Source of the DNA: Silene conica
Taxonomy: Eukaryota; Streptophyta; Magnoliopsida; Caryophyllales; Caryophyllaceae
Direction of reading: 5' to 3'
NCBI GenBank assembly: GCA_029255685.2
Contig: CM055318.2
Location: 12,839,001-12,903,000, forward strand
Length of the DNA stretch: 64,000 nucleotides
How positions within the stretch are numbered: the stretch's first letter is position 1; each line of letters starts with the position of its first letter. A program made the translations under genes and the position numbers. Shown in pieces: positions 32,291 to 44,448 of the stretch. The notes under the pieces were generated by a model. It was not told the origin of the DNA. It saw only the letters and a list, made by a program, of their open reading frames with translations, and made no database searches.

Positions 32291-33835
32291 ACAAAGAGAC
32301 CGGTTAACATACTGAACCGTGCTCTTTGTGAAATTATGAAAGACCAAAGAGAACGGTTAACTACTGACCCGTGCTCCTTGTGAAATTATGAAAGACCAAA
32401 GAGAACGGTTAACTACTGAACCGTGCTCTTTGTTTATGTAAGATAACGGTTAGAAACTGAACCGTCTTGGTTTCTTTTTATGAGTAACAAAGAGGACGGT
32501 TAGTAACTGAACCGTCTTGGTTGTTTATGTATGCATAACAAAGAGCACGGTTAAGTCTTTAAACCGTTCTCTTTGGTTTTTTTTAAACCTATAAAGACGG
32601 GCATTTTATAGAACCGTCTTCTATTTCTATATTAAAAACTCGCGCCCAATTATTGTGACAAATTAAGACGGTTCCGCAAAATTTCGTTCCTTAATCCCCG
32701 TCTCCTAAACCTATATTTGTAGTAGTGTGAGTAAATTAACTCGAGACTGAGAAATGATCAACAAATTGAGGGTGGAAGAAAATTTTGCTATGCAATCATG
32801 AAATTCCTTAATAGCATCAACAAATTTACCGTAATAAAGCCGAGATTTAACTTTAAGTATGAAAAAATATTAGAGAGATTATAAAGTAGTAATGATATAA
32901 AGTACACTCGAAAAATCCCCAAACTCTTTCATTGACTATCTATAAAGTGCAAAGTAATAAACATACTTATGAGTTATGACTCTTATAAGTTATGAGAGGT
33001 GGTATATGATTGAGCAGATGTAAGTGCGAAATCTATGATATCTTAAATTCTACAGCTCTGGTCATCGGACTCCGACTAAAAACATGGCAATTAGAAAGTT
33101 TGTGTCCTGAGACTAAAGATTGAGTGTTCTGTTATGCTGCATCTCAAAAGGACAGACAGTTCAAAGAAAAGAATCCAAATAAACTCGTCTATACGTTATG
33201 TCGAATATCGATACTAAAACACCTTTGTCCTTAAGATGCTTTCCTTGAGCTCCATTCGAGTCGTGTCGTCACTAAACTTTGTTCATTAATGGAAGCCATA
33301 GCAGCAACATATATAGAAACAAGTCGATTTCAACCAAGAGTTTGAAGGGAACACAAAGAGAGAGATCTGAAATGGGTGGAAACATATGGACGTGGGTTTG
33401 TGGAGCGCATGAAGATTGAAGGTGCGTGGGTGTCGGGTGGGTCATAAATCATAATCACATATTCACATTATTACTATAAATAATAAAGGGAGATGTGAAA
33501 CTTGGTCAAGAGGCTACTCCGATTTCGATGGTCAGAGTGACGTCCATTTTTGCATGATTTTATTACTCTCTCAACAATTTTGCAAATCTCATCTTCTACT
33601 TTATTATTTGTGTTGGATGCTGGTTGATTGCCTAAACTTAGTCTCATTTTTGTCCACTTTCTCACCTTCCATATACTCACTATCTTCATATGTTTCACCC
33701 TTTTTTTCCAAAACATCTCCAATTTGCCAATCTTTTTTCATTTAGTCTCTCAGGTCGGTTGGTCAGAGATATCCATCTTAACATTAAAGCGGGTTATACG
33801 TCATCCCACTCCAGCATCAAGACAATCTTACACAT

Positions 33836-34469
33836 AATCTTCAACCTGCTTAAGTTTAAAACGGATACAACTTATTTTAAACAAGAATTTCTCATTTCCA
33901 CAATGAGAGGTAAAGTCGTCAAGTGAATCAAGTTTAAGCAAACATGCATGTTGGGTTATGTAGTTACACAAATTCTCATGGATGTAGTTATATGTAGTTT
34001 AAGCTAAGACTTAGTGATGTAGTTATGTGTTGTGCGGAAGCGTGAATACTTCGTGTTGGGTCTTTGCTGCATCAGTGTCCATTGTCCATAATAGTACAAT
34101 ATTGGGCTCAACGGGTTTATTCTTGGGACTCCTTCCTAAAAGGGCTCGTACTATTATATTTTCAAGATACTTGATGGAATTTCACCTTTACACTACCGAT
34201 GTCGGACATGGATTTGCATCTAAGATCATATGTAACAAATAGACGGATTTTAGACAATTCATAATAAACATTTATGAGTGACACGAAATTTTGGAAACCC
34301 AACTCAATAAGGTTACAAAGAGTACAAACATAAAAGAAGGGTCCCTAACTCCCTATCCCTTTCCTAGTTTCCTTGCATTGATATTTCCAGTTCAAAGAAT
34401 TAAACTAGTACTACAGATAGACCCTACATTTGCCAATAATACCCTTTTAGACCTCAAATAATAAAAAAA
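33836..34469. other. 3' flank of the U-box gene
   Basis: AT-rich, with no element ends recognised. It contains the probable 3' UTR of the minus-strand U-box gene next to 34470. Confidence 0.45.
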
Positions 34470-35780
34470 CTAGACATGTTTTGGGTCCTTAACCCACATG
34501 GATCTAAGCAGCTTTAACAGCACCCTTGCTCTTGTCTTTACTCTCCCACAACACTGGCTTTGTAGCAGCAACAACAGCTGTGTCAATATTCCTCCACATA
34601 TTGCAGCTTCCCTTACTTCTACTGATTCACAGCATAACATCATTAAACAATTTACTGCACTTTCACTCCCTTCATCATCTCCTGATACTCTAAACACCAT
34701 CTTAATTACTGCTTTTACGCCCTTTTTAACCTCGTTTCTTATGAATGTTTCTTTTCCGCTTTCCGATTCTAACATCATTTCAAGTGCTTTCGTTGCTTTG
34801 GCTCCTAACTTCTTTTCTTTCCCTTCTACTTCCATAATGTACTTCACTAATGCATGGACTATCCCTTCTTTAACCAAGGATTCGCAGTATCTTTGTTCCG
34901 AGCTTGATAGTATTGCTAGTATGGCTTTCAGACTGCCTTCAGAAAGCTCGGAACTGGAACTGTGTTGGTGATCATTTAGTGAAGTGATTAATCCTTGAAT
35001 GAATTTGGTATCATTAGCAATTTTGTTAGCTAATGGTAATTCTTCATCCAATGATGATGATGATGATGATGATGATGATGTGAAAATGACTTGTATTAAG
35101 TTGCATAATTTTACTTTGACCATAAAACTTCCTTGTTTGAATAAAACTTTGAAATTCTCAAACTTAGACTCTTCCATGAGCAAATTGAAATCTTTCTTGC
35201 AACAAAAGGGGATCAATTTTAGGGCTAAATCAAGTGATTTCTCCACCAATTCCATCATTTCTTGACTGGATTTTGATCCAAAAACCAAACTCAACAAAAT
35301 TGAGAAAAACCCAAGTTGGATTAAACCTTCATTTTTACATGGGAAACCTTGTAACAACAATGTAACTTGCTCAATAACATGTAATTTTTGGTTGAAAGAC
35401 GATTCTTGGGATTCAAGAACATTCTTGAATGAAATTAGGGACAGATTATAGGAAGAACCCACTTCACAAAACTCATAAAAATCATGATTAAGATCATAAA
35501 TTTGATGATAATCATGATTATTATTGCTCTTGACATCAAGCCATTGATGAATCAAATGTGTGAGAGTATGATTAGGAACTAAGGATAAATCATCAAGTTT
35601 TTGCATAGTAACAGGACAAGTAAGGTTTCCTGCAGAAAACCATTTCTGAATGCAAGACCTATCATAAGTTTGGCCTGTGGATAATGTTACAGGATCACTA
35701 AACAACTCTAGACTTATTGGACATCTGAACAATTCAGGTATTGACATTCCAATTTCTTTCATCATGAACTTGCAAAACAA
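34470..35780 (-). CDS. U-box E3 ubiquitin ligase, PUB25/26-like
   Basis: Intronless, 436 codons. The N-terminal U-box (about residues 14-90) reads ELFRCPISLELFSDPVTLST, GQTYDRSCIQKWF, then NLTCPVTMQKL and VPNHTLTHLIHQWL. It binds the E2 and directs substrate ubiquitination. The rest is helical, consistent with ARM repeats, and ends TRARVLLKLLRSMW, a typical C-terminus for this subfamily. Three Met codons (1, 6/7 and 12) could start translation. Those closest to the U-box (MKEIGMSIPELF) fit family proteins best, so the first six residues are doubtful. A poly-Ser run is encoded by a TCA-type microsatellite (about 35055-35090). Arabidopsis PUB25/26 act in immune-kinase turnover and cold signalling; transfer of that role here is inference. 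Confidence 0.94.
   Translation of the reverse strand: MFCKFMMKEIGMSIPELFRCPISLELFSDPVTLSTGQTYDRSCIQKWFSAGNLTCPVTMQKLDDLSLVPNHTLTHLIHQWLDVKSNNNHDYHQIYDLNHDFYEFCEVGSSYNLSLISFKNVLESQESSFNQKLHVIEQVTLLLQGFPCKNEGLIQLGFFSILLSLVFGSKSSQEMMELVEKSLDLALKLIPFCCKKDFNLLMEESKFENFKVLFKQGSFMVKVKLCNLIQVIFTSSSSSSSSSLDEELPLANKIANDTKFIQGLITSLNDHQHSSSSELSEGSLKAILAILSSSEQRYCESLVKEGIVHALVKYIMEVEGKEKKLGAKATKALEMMLESESGKETFIRNEVKKGVKAVIKMVFRVSGDDEGSESAVNCLMMLCCESVEVREAAICGGILTQLLLLLQSQCCGRVKTRARVLLKLLRSMWVKDPKHV
35054..35083 (+). repeat. (GAT)n microsatellite inside the U-box gene
   Basis: About ten GAT units on the plus strand, read as a serine run on the coding (minus) strand within an ARM-region loop. Likely length-variable between individuals. 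Confidence 0.85.
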
Positions 35781-35884
35781 ATCAAAAGAATTTTTTTTGA
35801 GAGAATGAGAATGAGAATCAATTAATAAAGAGATGGAATATTAAAATCCAAAGTAATTTGGACGTTTTTTCTTCGATAAGTAGT

Positions 35885-35892
35885 TTTATATA
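35885..35892 (-). promoter_or_regulatory. TATA box of the U-box gene
   Basis: TATATAAA on the minus strand, about 105 bp upstream of the ATG at 35780, in a short AT-rich promoter. Position and sequence suit a plant TATA box. Confidence 0.6.
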
Positions 35893-36344
35893 GGCTAAAA
35901 GTGAAGGAGTTGTCGAGAATCGATACTAGAATGAAGTGATCTAATTATATAGTGAAATGTAAATGGTCTACTTATTCATGTGTGTATATATTAATATATA
36001 GGTATTATTTTATTTTATTTTTTGGATTTAAAGGTATCTTTTGTAAAGGTAAGGTAATAAGAAGAGCAACCTTGTGGGTCTCAGACTCTAATACCATGTC
36101 CAAGTAAGGTTATTAACCGGGTCGTAATTTTGTTGAGACATGCTAATGACGTAACTAATTAGTAAATCAATGATGTTTAGGGTGACCTTGAATTAGATAC
36201 GGACAATTTGTGACCTTTAGTTGAGTCATGGTGAATATTGGTGACCTTACATGTGTCGTATTTCTATTGGTTATAGTATGTTAGTAAATAATACGAGTAA
36301 TTGTAAAAGTAAGAAAGGTTTTGGTGGATAATGAATATAATAAA
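35893..36344. other. Upstream region of the U-box gene
   Basis: AT-rich sequence with no recognised element end. It probably contains the distal promoter and is limited on the far side by a Helitron at 36345. Confidence 0.4.
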
Positions 36345-37364
36345 CTAGTTTTATGACCCGCGAAAATCGCGGGTTTGCAAATAGTTTTACTCATATATAA
36401 TTGATAAAGGAAATTGTAAATTAAGACGGTGAACATTTTCACAATTTTAAGTTGTCGTCGATATTAGTTTGTTACAGTGGCAATCCTTATCACCATCAAC
36501 TAACTTAAAAAGCACGTCTTTAAAATCATCAAGTCTATTTCAAAACTATTTTTCAAAAATATCCACCATTTTCACCGAAATGGCTAAAACTTTAATGGAG
36601 CATTGGAGTCTGAACCTAAAATTAAACTCATATCCTCAATGCGTAGTAAAAGAATACTTCTTTATCGTCAAAATAAATAGTTATACCGAATATCATCGAG
36701 CGAAAAGGAACTTTAATATGTTGAATCAACAATAAGTAATATAATAGCTCCAATTTTTTTTTCTAATAATCAAATTGATACTTTTTAACATAATATTCAG
36801 GTTGTTCATTAATATAAAATAACATGAAATCTTTATAAAATGGGAACAAAAATTAACTAAAATATTAATTGATGTAAAGAATAACACCAAAAATTGTATT
36901 ATCTTCTTATCCTCATAGATAGAGTACTTGAAATGTCATTTTTAATTATAAATCATCGGTTATGAATTTGTAGAAGTTATATTAATTTTGATTTTTTTTA
37001 ATTTATCAAATATTTAATATAGACATTTAATTTTAGAATAATAATGATGTCTTAATATTTTCTTTAATTTGTATGTTAAAAAATATAGGAGATAAGAAAG
37101 ACTATTCTAATGGTATAAAATCTCTATCTCAATGTAAATATAATGGGATTAATTGGACATTTAATGGAGAATGATATGAGTAATATGAGAAAAATGGTCG
37201 ATGTTTTAAATTTCGGACTCTTGGTTATCTTTGATTTAAGTTAGCAAATAAACTTTGTTATAATATTTCTCTCTTAATTAATTCATATTACATTTGCCTT
37301 GATTTCGCGCTGCCACGTGTCACAATGTTATGTTCAATCTAGCCTTTTTATTTTATTATATAGA
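36345..37364 (-). mobile_element. Non-autonomous Helitron, 1.02 kb
   Basis: On the minus strand it starts TCTATATAATAAAATAAAAA (from 37364, host A outside) and ends with the perfect hairpin CCCGCGATTTTCGCGGG (36357-36373), TCATAAAA, CTAG (36345-36348) and host T. The insertion between A and T, hairpin and CTRR end are all as expected. It is AT-rich and non-coding; the small frame 36469-36735 has no features. Confidence 0.85.
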
Positions 37365-38283
37365 TGATTGGAAATATTAGAAAGTGGAAAAATGATTGCA
37401 CTGGTGAGAGTGGATCAAGATTAATATTAATAAGGTGTGATTAATAGGAAAAATTTTGGTAACCCGATTAAGTCGACCTTCTACTTGGGGATGGTCTAAG
37501 GTACGAATCTTCCAAAGCGTAATTTTACGTGGATGTTGGATTTGTGATTTGAATTTTTTAGTCACTGGTTTGAACGACTATAACGAGGTCGGTCTTACAT
37601 AGTACTACTATGTAAACTGTCTAAGTCAAACTCTAATGGTTATGCATATCATAAGACTCTCTTCCCTACTGCTATGTGGATGTAGATAACACACCACTAT
37701 TGATCCATGTAAATCTGTGTATTATTTTCTTTATCTTTTATCACTTCTATTATAACACAGTTATAACCTGATACTATACTAGGTTTCGAATCTATTGCCT
37801 TTTTGAAAGAGTAATTGATCTAATATAAGTTTACAAGTTATGATGATAATCGGGTTTTTACCCATGCGCATCAAACGTCTAAAAAAGAAAAAGAAATAAT
37901 GCAAAAGAAAAGGAGACAATGGAGAGTAGAGATGGGAGGAAAATGTGGAAAAAGTGTAAAAATACAAGATGAAAACATTGGCAACCAGACATCTAATCTA
38001 GAGGTGGTGGGCTTATAATAGTGGGATAGTCAGACTGAAATACAATTGAATAATTCACTGCTAAAAAGTAAGGTCCCCACATTTCCTATAGATCTTACTA
38101 ATTTTAATTAACACCCTTAATTAATTGATTAGTATACTAATCAGGAAGAAGATACATATTGAGTAAAGCTGACATACATTAGGGGAAATGGTAATCAATA
38201 TTGTCTTTGAATACTTTTTGTTTATGTTTTAGTGTTGGATGTGCATGGCTACGTGGATTGAGGTTCCTCATTTATGCTCAGTT
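37365..38283. other. Unassigned sequence between Helitron and hAT MITE
   Basis: No gene or element end recognised. Short minus-strand frames at 37377-37565 and 37779-37967 have low-complexity content only. Confidence 0.4.
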
Positions 38284-38291
38284 ATCACAAC

Positions 38292-38749
38292 TAGGATGAT
38301 AATGGATCTTGGAACTAGTCCAGATCTATAAGACATAATCCTTATGGATCGGATTTGGATTTTATTTTTTCAGATCCGTTGGATTTGCGTAGGATCTGGA
38401 TTCACTAGTTTTAAAACGGAGTTGGATCCGGATCTAGATTTGAATCCTACTACACAGACCTTGATTCAACCCTGGACCCTTTTTATAGCAAAAACCGTGA
38501 ATAACTTGGTTACTACAAATTACTATTTGTATATTTTGTTGAACATAACTGTTACGCAACTAACTATTTTAAAGTTATACTCATGAGTTTTTTTCCAAAA
38601 TAATTTGGGGTCTAAAAACTTTGACCAGATCTAGATCTTACGTTTTTGGACCCATTGGATCTGGATGGATCTGAATCCAGGGTATACAATGTGGATCTGG
38701 ATCTGGATCCTGCTAGATCTCGTTCAGATCTGGCGCGTTGTCATCCCTA
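38292..38749. mobile_element. GGATCT-rich hAT MITE with 8-bp target duplication
   Basis: 458 bp flanked by the perfect 8-bp repeat ATCACAAC (38284-38291 and 38750-38757). Termini are TAGGATGATAATGGATC at the left and TAGGGATGACAACGC read inward from the right, hAT-like. The body is rich in GGATCTGGATC motifs instead of the GGGTC motif of the MITE at 8311-8865, so it is a separate family. Non-coding. Confidence 0.88.
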
Positions 38750-38757
38750 ATCACAAC

Positions 38758-39805
38758 GTCTCGTTAAGAAGAGAGTATCCGTTTCAAATTTAACATCGGT
38801 TAAATAATGACACATTTCTAGGACAAATATTTCTTAAAGACTATTTTATTTTTGTCTTATCTGTTCAAATAGATATTATTTGACCCGTTTTAATTTAAAA
38901 CGATTATATTTATCTTAAGGAAAACTTATTGTTTGAGTATAGCGTGAAGTTGTAAGACCTCTAAGTAACTACTGCGTGCCAAAACTGACTTTGTTTTGAA
39001 TTCACACAACATTTAAATTGAAGATCTGAATCTAATCTAAAATTTGAATTGATTCGACTTATTTCATCTCATCAGAATATTTATCATTGCAACTGAATGT
39101 TATTTTTAAATAACTTGAAAATAACCCATCTTTCGAAAATGATCCGAAATTCGAAATTACTCGTACTTTTGCAAACCCGAACAACCCGAATTTGACTCAA
39201 TTGTCCTGTTTGACAGATCTTCTTATCTTGAGAAAACTGGTCGGACTCGAATGACCCGACCCGTATCCGAATTAAGGTTCTGAATCTAACCAGAAACATG
39301 ATTGTTTTGACCCTATTCAAATATTTATTATCAGAAACGACTCGTTATCCCCTAATAACTTTAAAACAACCCACCCGAAAATGACCTGACTCGTTTCAGC
39401 TTGATTTCTAGCAAACCTGAACCCAAATTGACGCGACCTTAACCCCCGATCAGATTGAGTTGTTTGTCAGGTTTACTTTTTATATTTTATACAACAAACA
39501 TAACCAAGACCCGTTCTTTTATACTTAATTTTGGGAACTTATAGCAGACGAAACTTTCTGAACTGAACTTATAAGATTTGAGCTCAACGTATAAGGGATG
39601 AACTTTTTTGAAATTATAACATCTGAACTAAACTGAATTTATAGGATTTAAATTTTTCTAAACTTAATTTATACTGAACTTAAAGAGGGTAACTTTAAGT
39701 TCAAAAGAACGAGGTGTGAGATATAATTAAAGGATTTGTATAATTGGTTAAAGTAAACAGATTTTATTAAAATTCATCCATATTTATACAAGGAAATTCT
39801 AAAAT
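38758..39805. other. Degenerate repeat-rich sequence
   Basis: 39120-39450 contains decayed GACCCG/CGAACCCG motifs. 39535-39715 has repeated GAACTTATA and TGAACTTAA motifs of a type seen again at 50540-50700. No gene recognised. Confidence 0.45.
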
Positions 39806-40122
39806 AAAATGTAACCATAGTTGCTGCTAGATGAATTCGAGAAAGATAACAAGAGGCGTGAGGAGGAAGCGGTGGTGGATATGATTGAAAAGCTCAATAA
39901 AATTACTCTAAGATTCAAAACTGTCAGGAAGGAGGAAACAAGGGTGCAGGGGGAAGGCTCTGCTAGCCTATAAAACAGAGAACAGACCCCGAAGGGACCT
40001 GACAACCGTCTGTCTATTGTGAGGGGGGAATGCTTAGGGACGGGGATGCCGGAGGAGAGTGTAGAAGTGCATGAAGACGGGAAAAGGAATGCGGGGCTGT
40101 AGAAGGAGAGATTGAGAGGGGA

Positions 40123-40407
40123 ATGAGACCATCAGTGGGGTTAGGTGCTGGAGATGTTATGCAAGTGGATGAGAGAGTTCACGAGGGACAAAAGGAGCCG
40201 ATGAAGTGGAAAAAGGCTGCTAGAGTACTAGATGGAAAGGAGATGGGGAATAGGCAGGTGATAGAGAAGAAACGAAAGCAAGAGGAAGAGGGGAGTCTAA
40301 TGGGGAGCATGAGTAATGGCGAAGGTGAAAGGAAAAAACAGTGCTTAATGGGTGTGTTTCCACCTGAGGCGGTGGTTGAGGGAGCTCAACCCCGCCGGAC
40401 ATTATGA
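40123..40407 (+). pseudogene. LINE ORF1, C-terminal remnant
   Basis: The frame reads from MRPSVGLGAGDVMQVDER to GVFPPEAVVEGAQPRRTL, the basic and acidic tail typical of plant LINE ORF1 (nucleic-acid-binding) proteins. An in-frame stop lies shortly upstream, near 40075, and the N-terminal domain is missing because the copy is truncated. Its TGA overlaps the ATG of ORF2 in an ATGA (40404-40407). Confidence 0.75.
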
Positions 40408-43400
40408 GTTGTTTGAGCCTTAACTGCAGGGGACTGGGCAATCCCGATGCAGTAGGCGGACTCCGTAACCTTATACGGAGAGAGGCCCCGGATGTGGTTT
40501 TTTTAAGCGAAACAAAACTTAGTAGTGAGGAGTTTAAGAGAATTAGAGCATGTTTTAATGAGTACGAGGGTGTTGAAGTTGATAGTGCAGGTCGGTCGGG
40601 GGGATTGGCGCTTATGTGGCGAAAGGAGGTGGCTTGTACCCTTAAGTCGTCTTCTATTCATCATATAGACGTGGATTTAGAGGCTGAAGGGAAAAATTGG
40701 CGGCTTACAGGCTTCTACGGTTGGCCTTCAATAGGAGATAGACATCTTTCTTGGCAACTGATGCAAATACTCGTCGGGCAAGGGAGTGGAGCGTGGATGT
40801 GCATAGGTGATTTTAATGAAGTCTTGTACTCGACGGAGATGCTGGGTGGATCTAGACCTCAATGGCAAATGAATCATTTTCGTGATGCAGTGGACGCTTG
40901 CGAATTACGGGACCTTCCTTTTGAGGGTTATAGCTTCACATGGGATAATGGGCAGGTTGGGGATGCTAATAGACAAAGTAGATTGGATCGTGCGCTCGTC
41001 AGTGAGGATTGGAGTTTGTTATACCCCTATGCGAAGGTGATTAATCGACAACGGGAGTGGTCGGATCATGCACCCATAAAAGTAGTGCTTGATCATAGAC
41101 CAAAGTCGACAGATAGGAGATTTAAACTTTTTCGATTCGAGCAAGTTTGGGTGGGTGAGAATGGCTGTGAAGAAGCGATAAAGAAGGGCTGGAATATGGG
41201 AGCAGGGGAGTTGACGAGTGCATTAGAACAATGTACCGAGGCTATTAAAGATTGGAAGGGTATTTCAATCGGAAAAATCCTCAAAATTTTGCAAAAGAAA
41301 CGTAACAGGCTGCGAGTTCTAAATGAGGGTGCAAGATCTTTTGAGTTGGTAAATGAGAGGAAGCAGATTGTGAAAGACATAGCGCGGGCTTTATGGCTTA
41401 GCGAGGGTGATCGAAACTCGAAGTTCTTTCATCGTAAAGCTACTCACAGGAAACAACATAACCATATTGCAAAAATTCTGGACACAGACGGTACTATGCG
41501 CGAAGGACATGAGCAAATTTCGGAAGTGGCTGTAACATATTTTAAAAAGTTGTTCACAACGGAAAGACCCACGGATTTCGAAGCGCTCCTTGACAATGTA
41601 GCGGACCGGGTGACTCCTGAAATGAATATGGTGCTTACGCAGGAGTATAAGGCAGAAGAAACTATACTAGCTCTTGAACAAATGCATCCGTTAAAGGCTC
41701 CCGGGGCGGATGGTATGAACGGCCTGTTCTATGAAACATATTGACATATTGTGGGTCCTCTTGTGATTGAAACTGTGCTTGGCATTCTTCGGGGACAAGA
41801 AATACCGGATAAAATGAATATGACCCATATTGTGTTAATCCCGAAGAAGAAAGCACCGGACAAAATGGTGGATTTTCGTCCCATAAGCCTTTGTAATTTG
41901 GCGTATAAACTGGTGTCTAAAGTTTTAGCTAACAGATTGAAGGTTTTTCTTGGGGAAATCGTTTCAGAAAATCAGAGTGCGTTCACTCCGGGGCGGTTAA
42001 TCACTGACAACATTCTTATTGCTTTTGAGCTTTTCCACCACATGAAGAATTCACGCAATGGCGACGGTCACATGGCCCTGAAGCTCGACATGTCAAAGGC
42101 CTATGATCGTGTAGAATGGAATTTCCTTGAGAGGGTCCTTATCCGTATGGGGTTTGATCACCTATGGGTAAACCGGGTAATGCAGTGTGTGTCGACAGTT
42201 TCGTTTGCAATTCTGGTGAATGGTCAACCGTCGGAAAGTTTCAAGCCAAGTAGAGGATTAAGGCAGGGGGACCCTATATCTCCATATCTCTTCATTTTGT
42301 GTGCAGAAGTTATGTCAAGCCTCATCAGAAAGGCCACTGAAAATAGAACTATCCATGGTATTAAGGTGGCAAATAATTCTCCAATGGTGTCACATTTACT
42401 TTTCGCGGACGATAGTATACTATTTGTGAAAGCTAATGCTAAGGAAGCGGATGCAGTGAAGCTTATTTTGCAGCAATATGAGATGGCGTCGGGACAACCT
42501 ATTAATTATGACAAGACGACGGTATCGTTTAGTAAGAGTACGAAAATGGAGAGGCGAAATCAATTGGCAGGAGCTTTAGGAGTGCGAATGGTAGAACAGC
42601 AGGATGTGTATTTAGGGCTGCCCACAACGGTCAGAAGGTCGAAAAAGGCGATTTCTGATAAAGTTCGGGACAAAATCAGTAAGAAGCTACAATCATGGCG
42701 AGGGAAATTACTCTCGAAAGCGGGTAGGGAGGTATTGATAAAGGCCGTGGCCCAATCAATCCCTACGTTTGCAATGAGTGTTTTTAAACTTCCTACAACT
42801 TTTTGTGACGAACTCCGGTCTCTGATTTCGCAATTCTGGTGGGGCTCGAATGGGGGTAAGCGTAAAATCTCGTGGGTTGCTTGGCACAAGCTTTGTGAAC
42901 CAAAGAGTAGAGGTGGACTCGGTTTCCGTGACTTCAAGGCTTTCAATCTTGCTTTGCTGGGAAAACAGGCGTGGCGGATTTTAACGCAGCGTGAGTGTCT
43001 CATGTCTCGGGTATTGGCAGGTAAATATTTTCCATCAGGCTCGTTTATGCGGGCAGAATTGGGGCGCAATCCAAGCTTCACTTGGCGTGGAATTTGGGAG
43101 GCTCGACGGGTAATTGATATGGGTATAAGGAGGCGTGTGGGCGACGGATTGAGCACAAAAATGTGGACTGACCCGTGGATTCCGAATACCCAATCTCATA
43201 GAGTCATTTCGCCAATGGGAAATCACGCTATAGATATGGTGGTGGCTGAGCTGAGGGTGGCTGATGGCTCGAAATGGGACAGTCACAAAATACGGTCTAT
43301 GTTTTTGCCTTTTGAACATGAACGTATTTTGCAAATTCGCCTCAGTGAAACTCGGACAACTGATTCTTGGTGTTGGGACAGTGAGAAAGATGGAGTTTAT

Positions 43401-44448
43401 TCTGTAAGGTCTGCTTACAAACTGCTGGTGCGAGATAACGAGGTCAATGGGGCTGAACAGTCCAATGCTACGAAAGAGAAGCGCCTATGGAACGGTATAT
43501 GGCAACTTCAGGTATGGCCTAGAATAAAAGTTTTCCTATGGCAACTCTGTAGTGAAGCATTACCGACAAGATCAATCCTCGCCTCTAGGCTGTAACTCAC
43601 GGATTCGTTATGCTCTGTCTGTGGTATGCGCGACGAAACAATTGTTCACCAGTTCAGGGACTGTGGGCGAGTGTACGGTGTATTGGAGGGGATGGGGCTG
43701 GAGATGGTGACTCATTCTGGGACAGGAAGTGCGAGAGAATGGGTGCAGGAGATGTGGGACAGACTGGGTAAGAGAGAAAAGGAGGGGTTCGCAGTCTGGT
43801 GTTGGGTGATATGGGAAGCCAGGAACCGAGTGGTTTTTGAAGGGGAGCATTGGGATGAGACACAGATCAGAAGACGTGGTCTGAGCATTATTGAGGAGAC
43901 GCGGGGAGTTGGTAAGCAGAGTGATGGTGGGCGCAGAATTGATGGGTCTAGGCAGAAGTGGGTTCGGCCGTCGCAGGAGATGGTGAAGGTGAACGTGGAT
44001 GCCGGAGTCATTGATGAGATTGGTACGGGCATAGGGATTGGGTGCAGGGACAATCAGGGGTGTCTCTTGTGGGGCACTACTATCCAACTTCGCGAAGTGA
44101 TGGAGGTTCGATGCGCGGAAGCTTTAGCCATCCTCGAAGGCCTGAAAGAAGCGTGGAGGGCAGGTCATAAACGCATTGTGGTTGAGAGTGATTGTCTAAC
44201 AGTCATTGATACGCTGCAGAAGAATAAGCAAGGTCGTAGCGATTTTTTTCCTTATTATTAGTGATATTAGGTGTTTTAGTAGTCGTTTTGATTCTGTTTT
44301 TTGGTCTTTTGTTAGTCGAAACCTGAATCGTGTAGCTCATGGCCTAGCGCACATCCGGCCATGGCAGTTGGGTCGTAGAGGATGGATGGGGTCAGTCCCT
44401 CCGAACATTCTGTATCTGGTTTCAGCAGATCTTAATAATGAATCGTAA
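40404..44448 (+). pseudogene. LINE ORF2: endonuclease, reverse transcriptase, RNase H; three lesions
   Basis: Starts MSCLSLNCRGLGN with the APE-type endonuclease (SETKL, GDFNEVL, SDHAPIK) up to about 41100. The reverse transcriptase spans about 41650-42700: LIPKKKAPDKMVDFRPISL, SAFTPGRLITDNILIAFEL, LDMSKAYDRVEW, GLRQGDPISPYLF and the catalytic HLLFADDSILF. A zinc-binding domain follows (PRIKVFLWQLC...C-C-H-C, about 43500-43660), then an RNase H (VNVDAG, CAEALAILEGL, VESDCLTVI). Breaks: a TGA at 41742-41744, a TAA at 43593-43595, both in the main frame, and a frameshift in a T run near 44245, after which the last 65 or so codons read in the +1 frame to 44448. Few lesions suggest moderate age. 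Confidence 0.93.

Larger units (their letters stand above)
29465..32727. mobile_element. Non-autonomous CACTA (En/Spm) element, 3.26 kb
   Basis: The termini are CACTACTACAAAATAT at the left and ...ATATTTGTAGTAGTG at the right, an inverted CACTA terminus. The 3-bp TGA flanks both sides (29460-29462, with two extra bases TA at the left junction, and 32728-32730). Subterminal zones (29490-29960 and 32290-32700) are packed with ACCGTTCTCTTTG/CAAAGAGAACGGT variants, the arrays that CACTA transposases bind. No transposase frame is seen. Aligning repeat copies B and C shows that the element interrupts copy C. Confidence 0.9.
29395..33835 (+). repeat. Local repeat unit, copy C, opened by a CACTA element
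   Basis: The unit starts before the CACTA insertion (TACATGTTTGCATTCTGAGGT...GACATATTTCCATGA) and resumes at 32728 with GTAAATTAACTCGAGACTGAGA. It then has the same blocks as A and B: CAATTAGAAAGTTTGTGT, TTCTGTTATGCTGCA, AATATCGATACTAAAAC, TTCATTAATGGAAGC, AAATGGGTGGAAACATA and TTTCACCCTTTTTTTCCAAAACATC. It is the longest copy of the three. Confidence 0.78.

Noticed and set aside
34498..35265. Open frames of 157 and 88 codons on the plus strand
   Set aside because: They lie antisense to the U-box gene, whose minus-strand frame has clear domains. They are reading-frame shadows.
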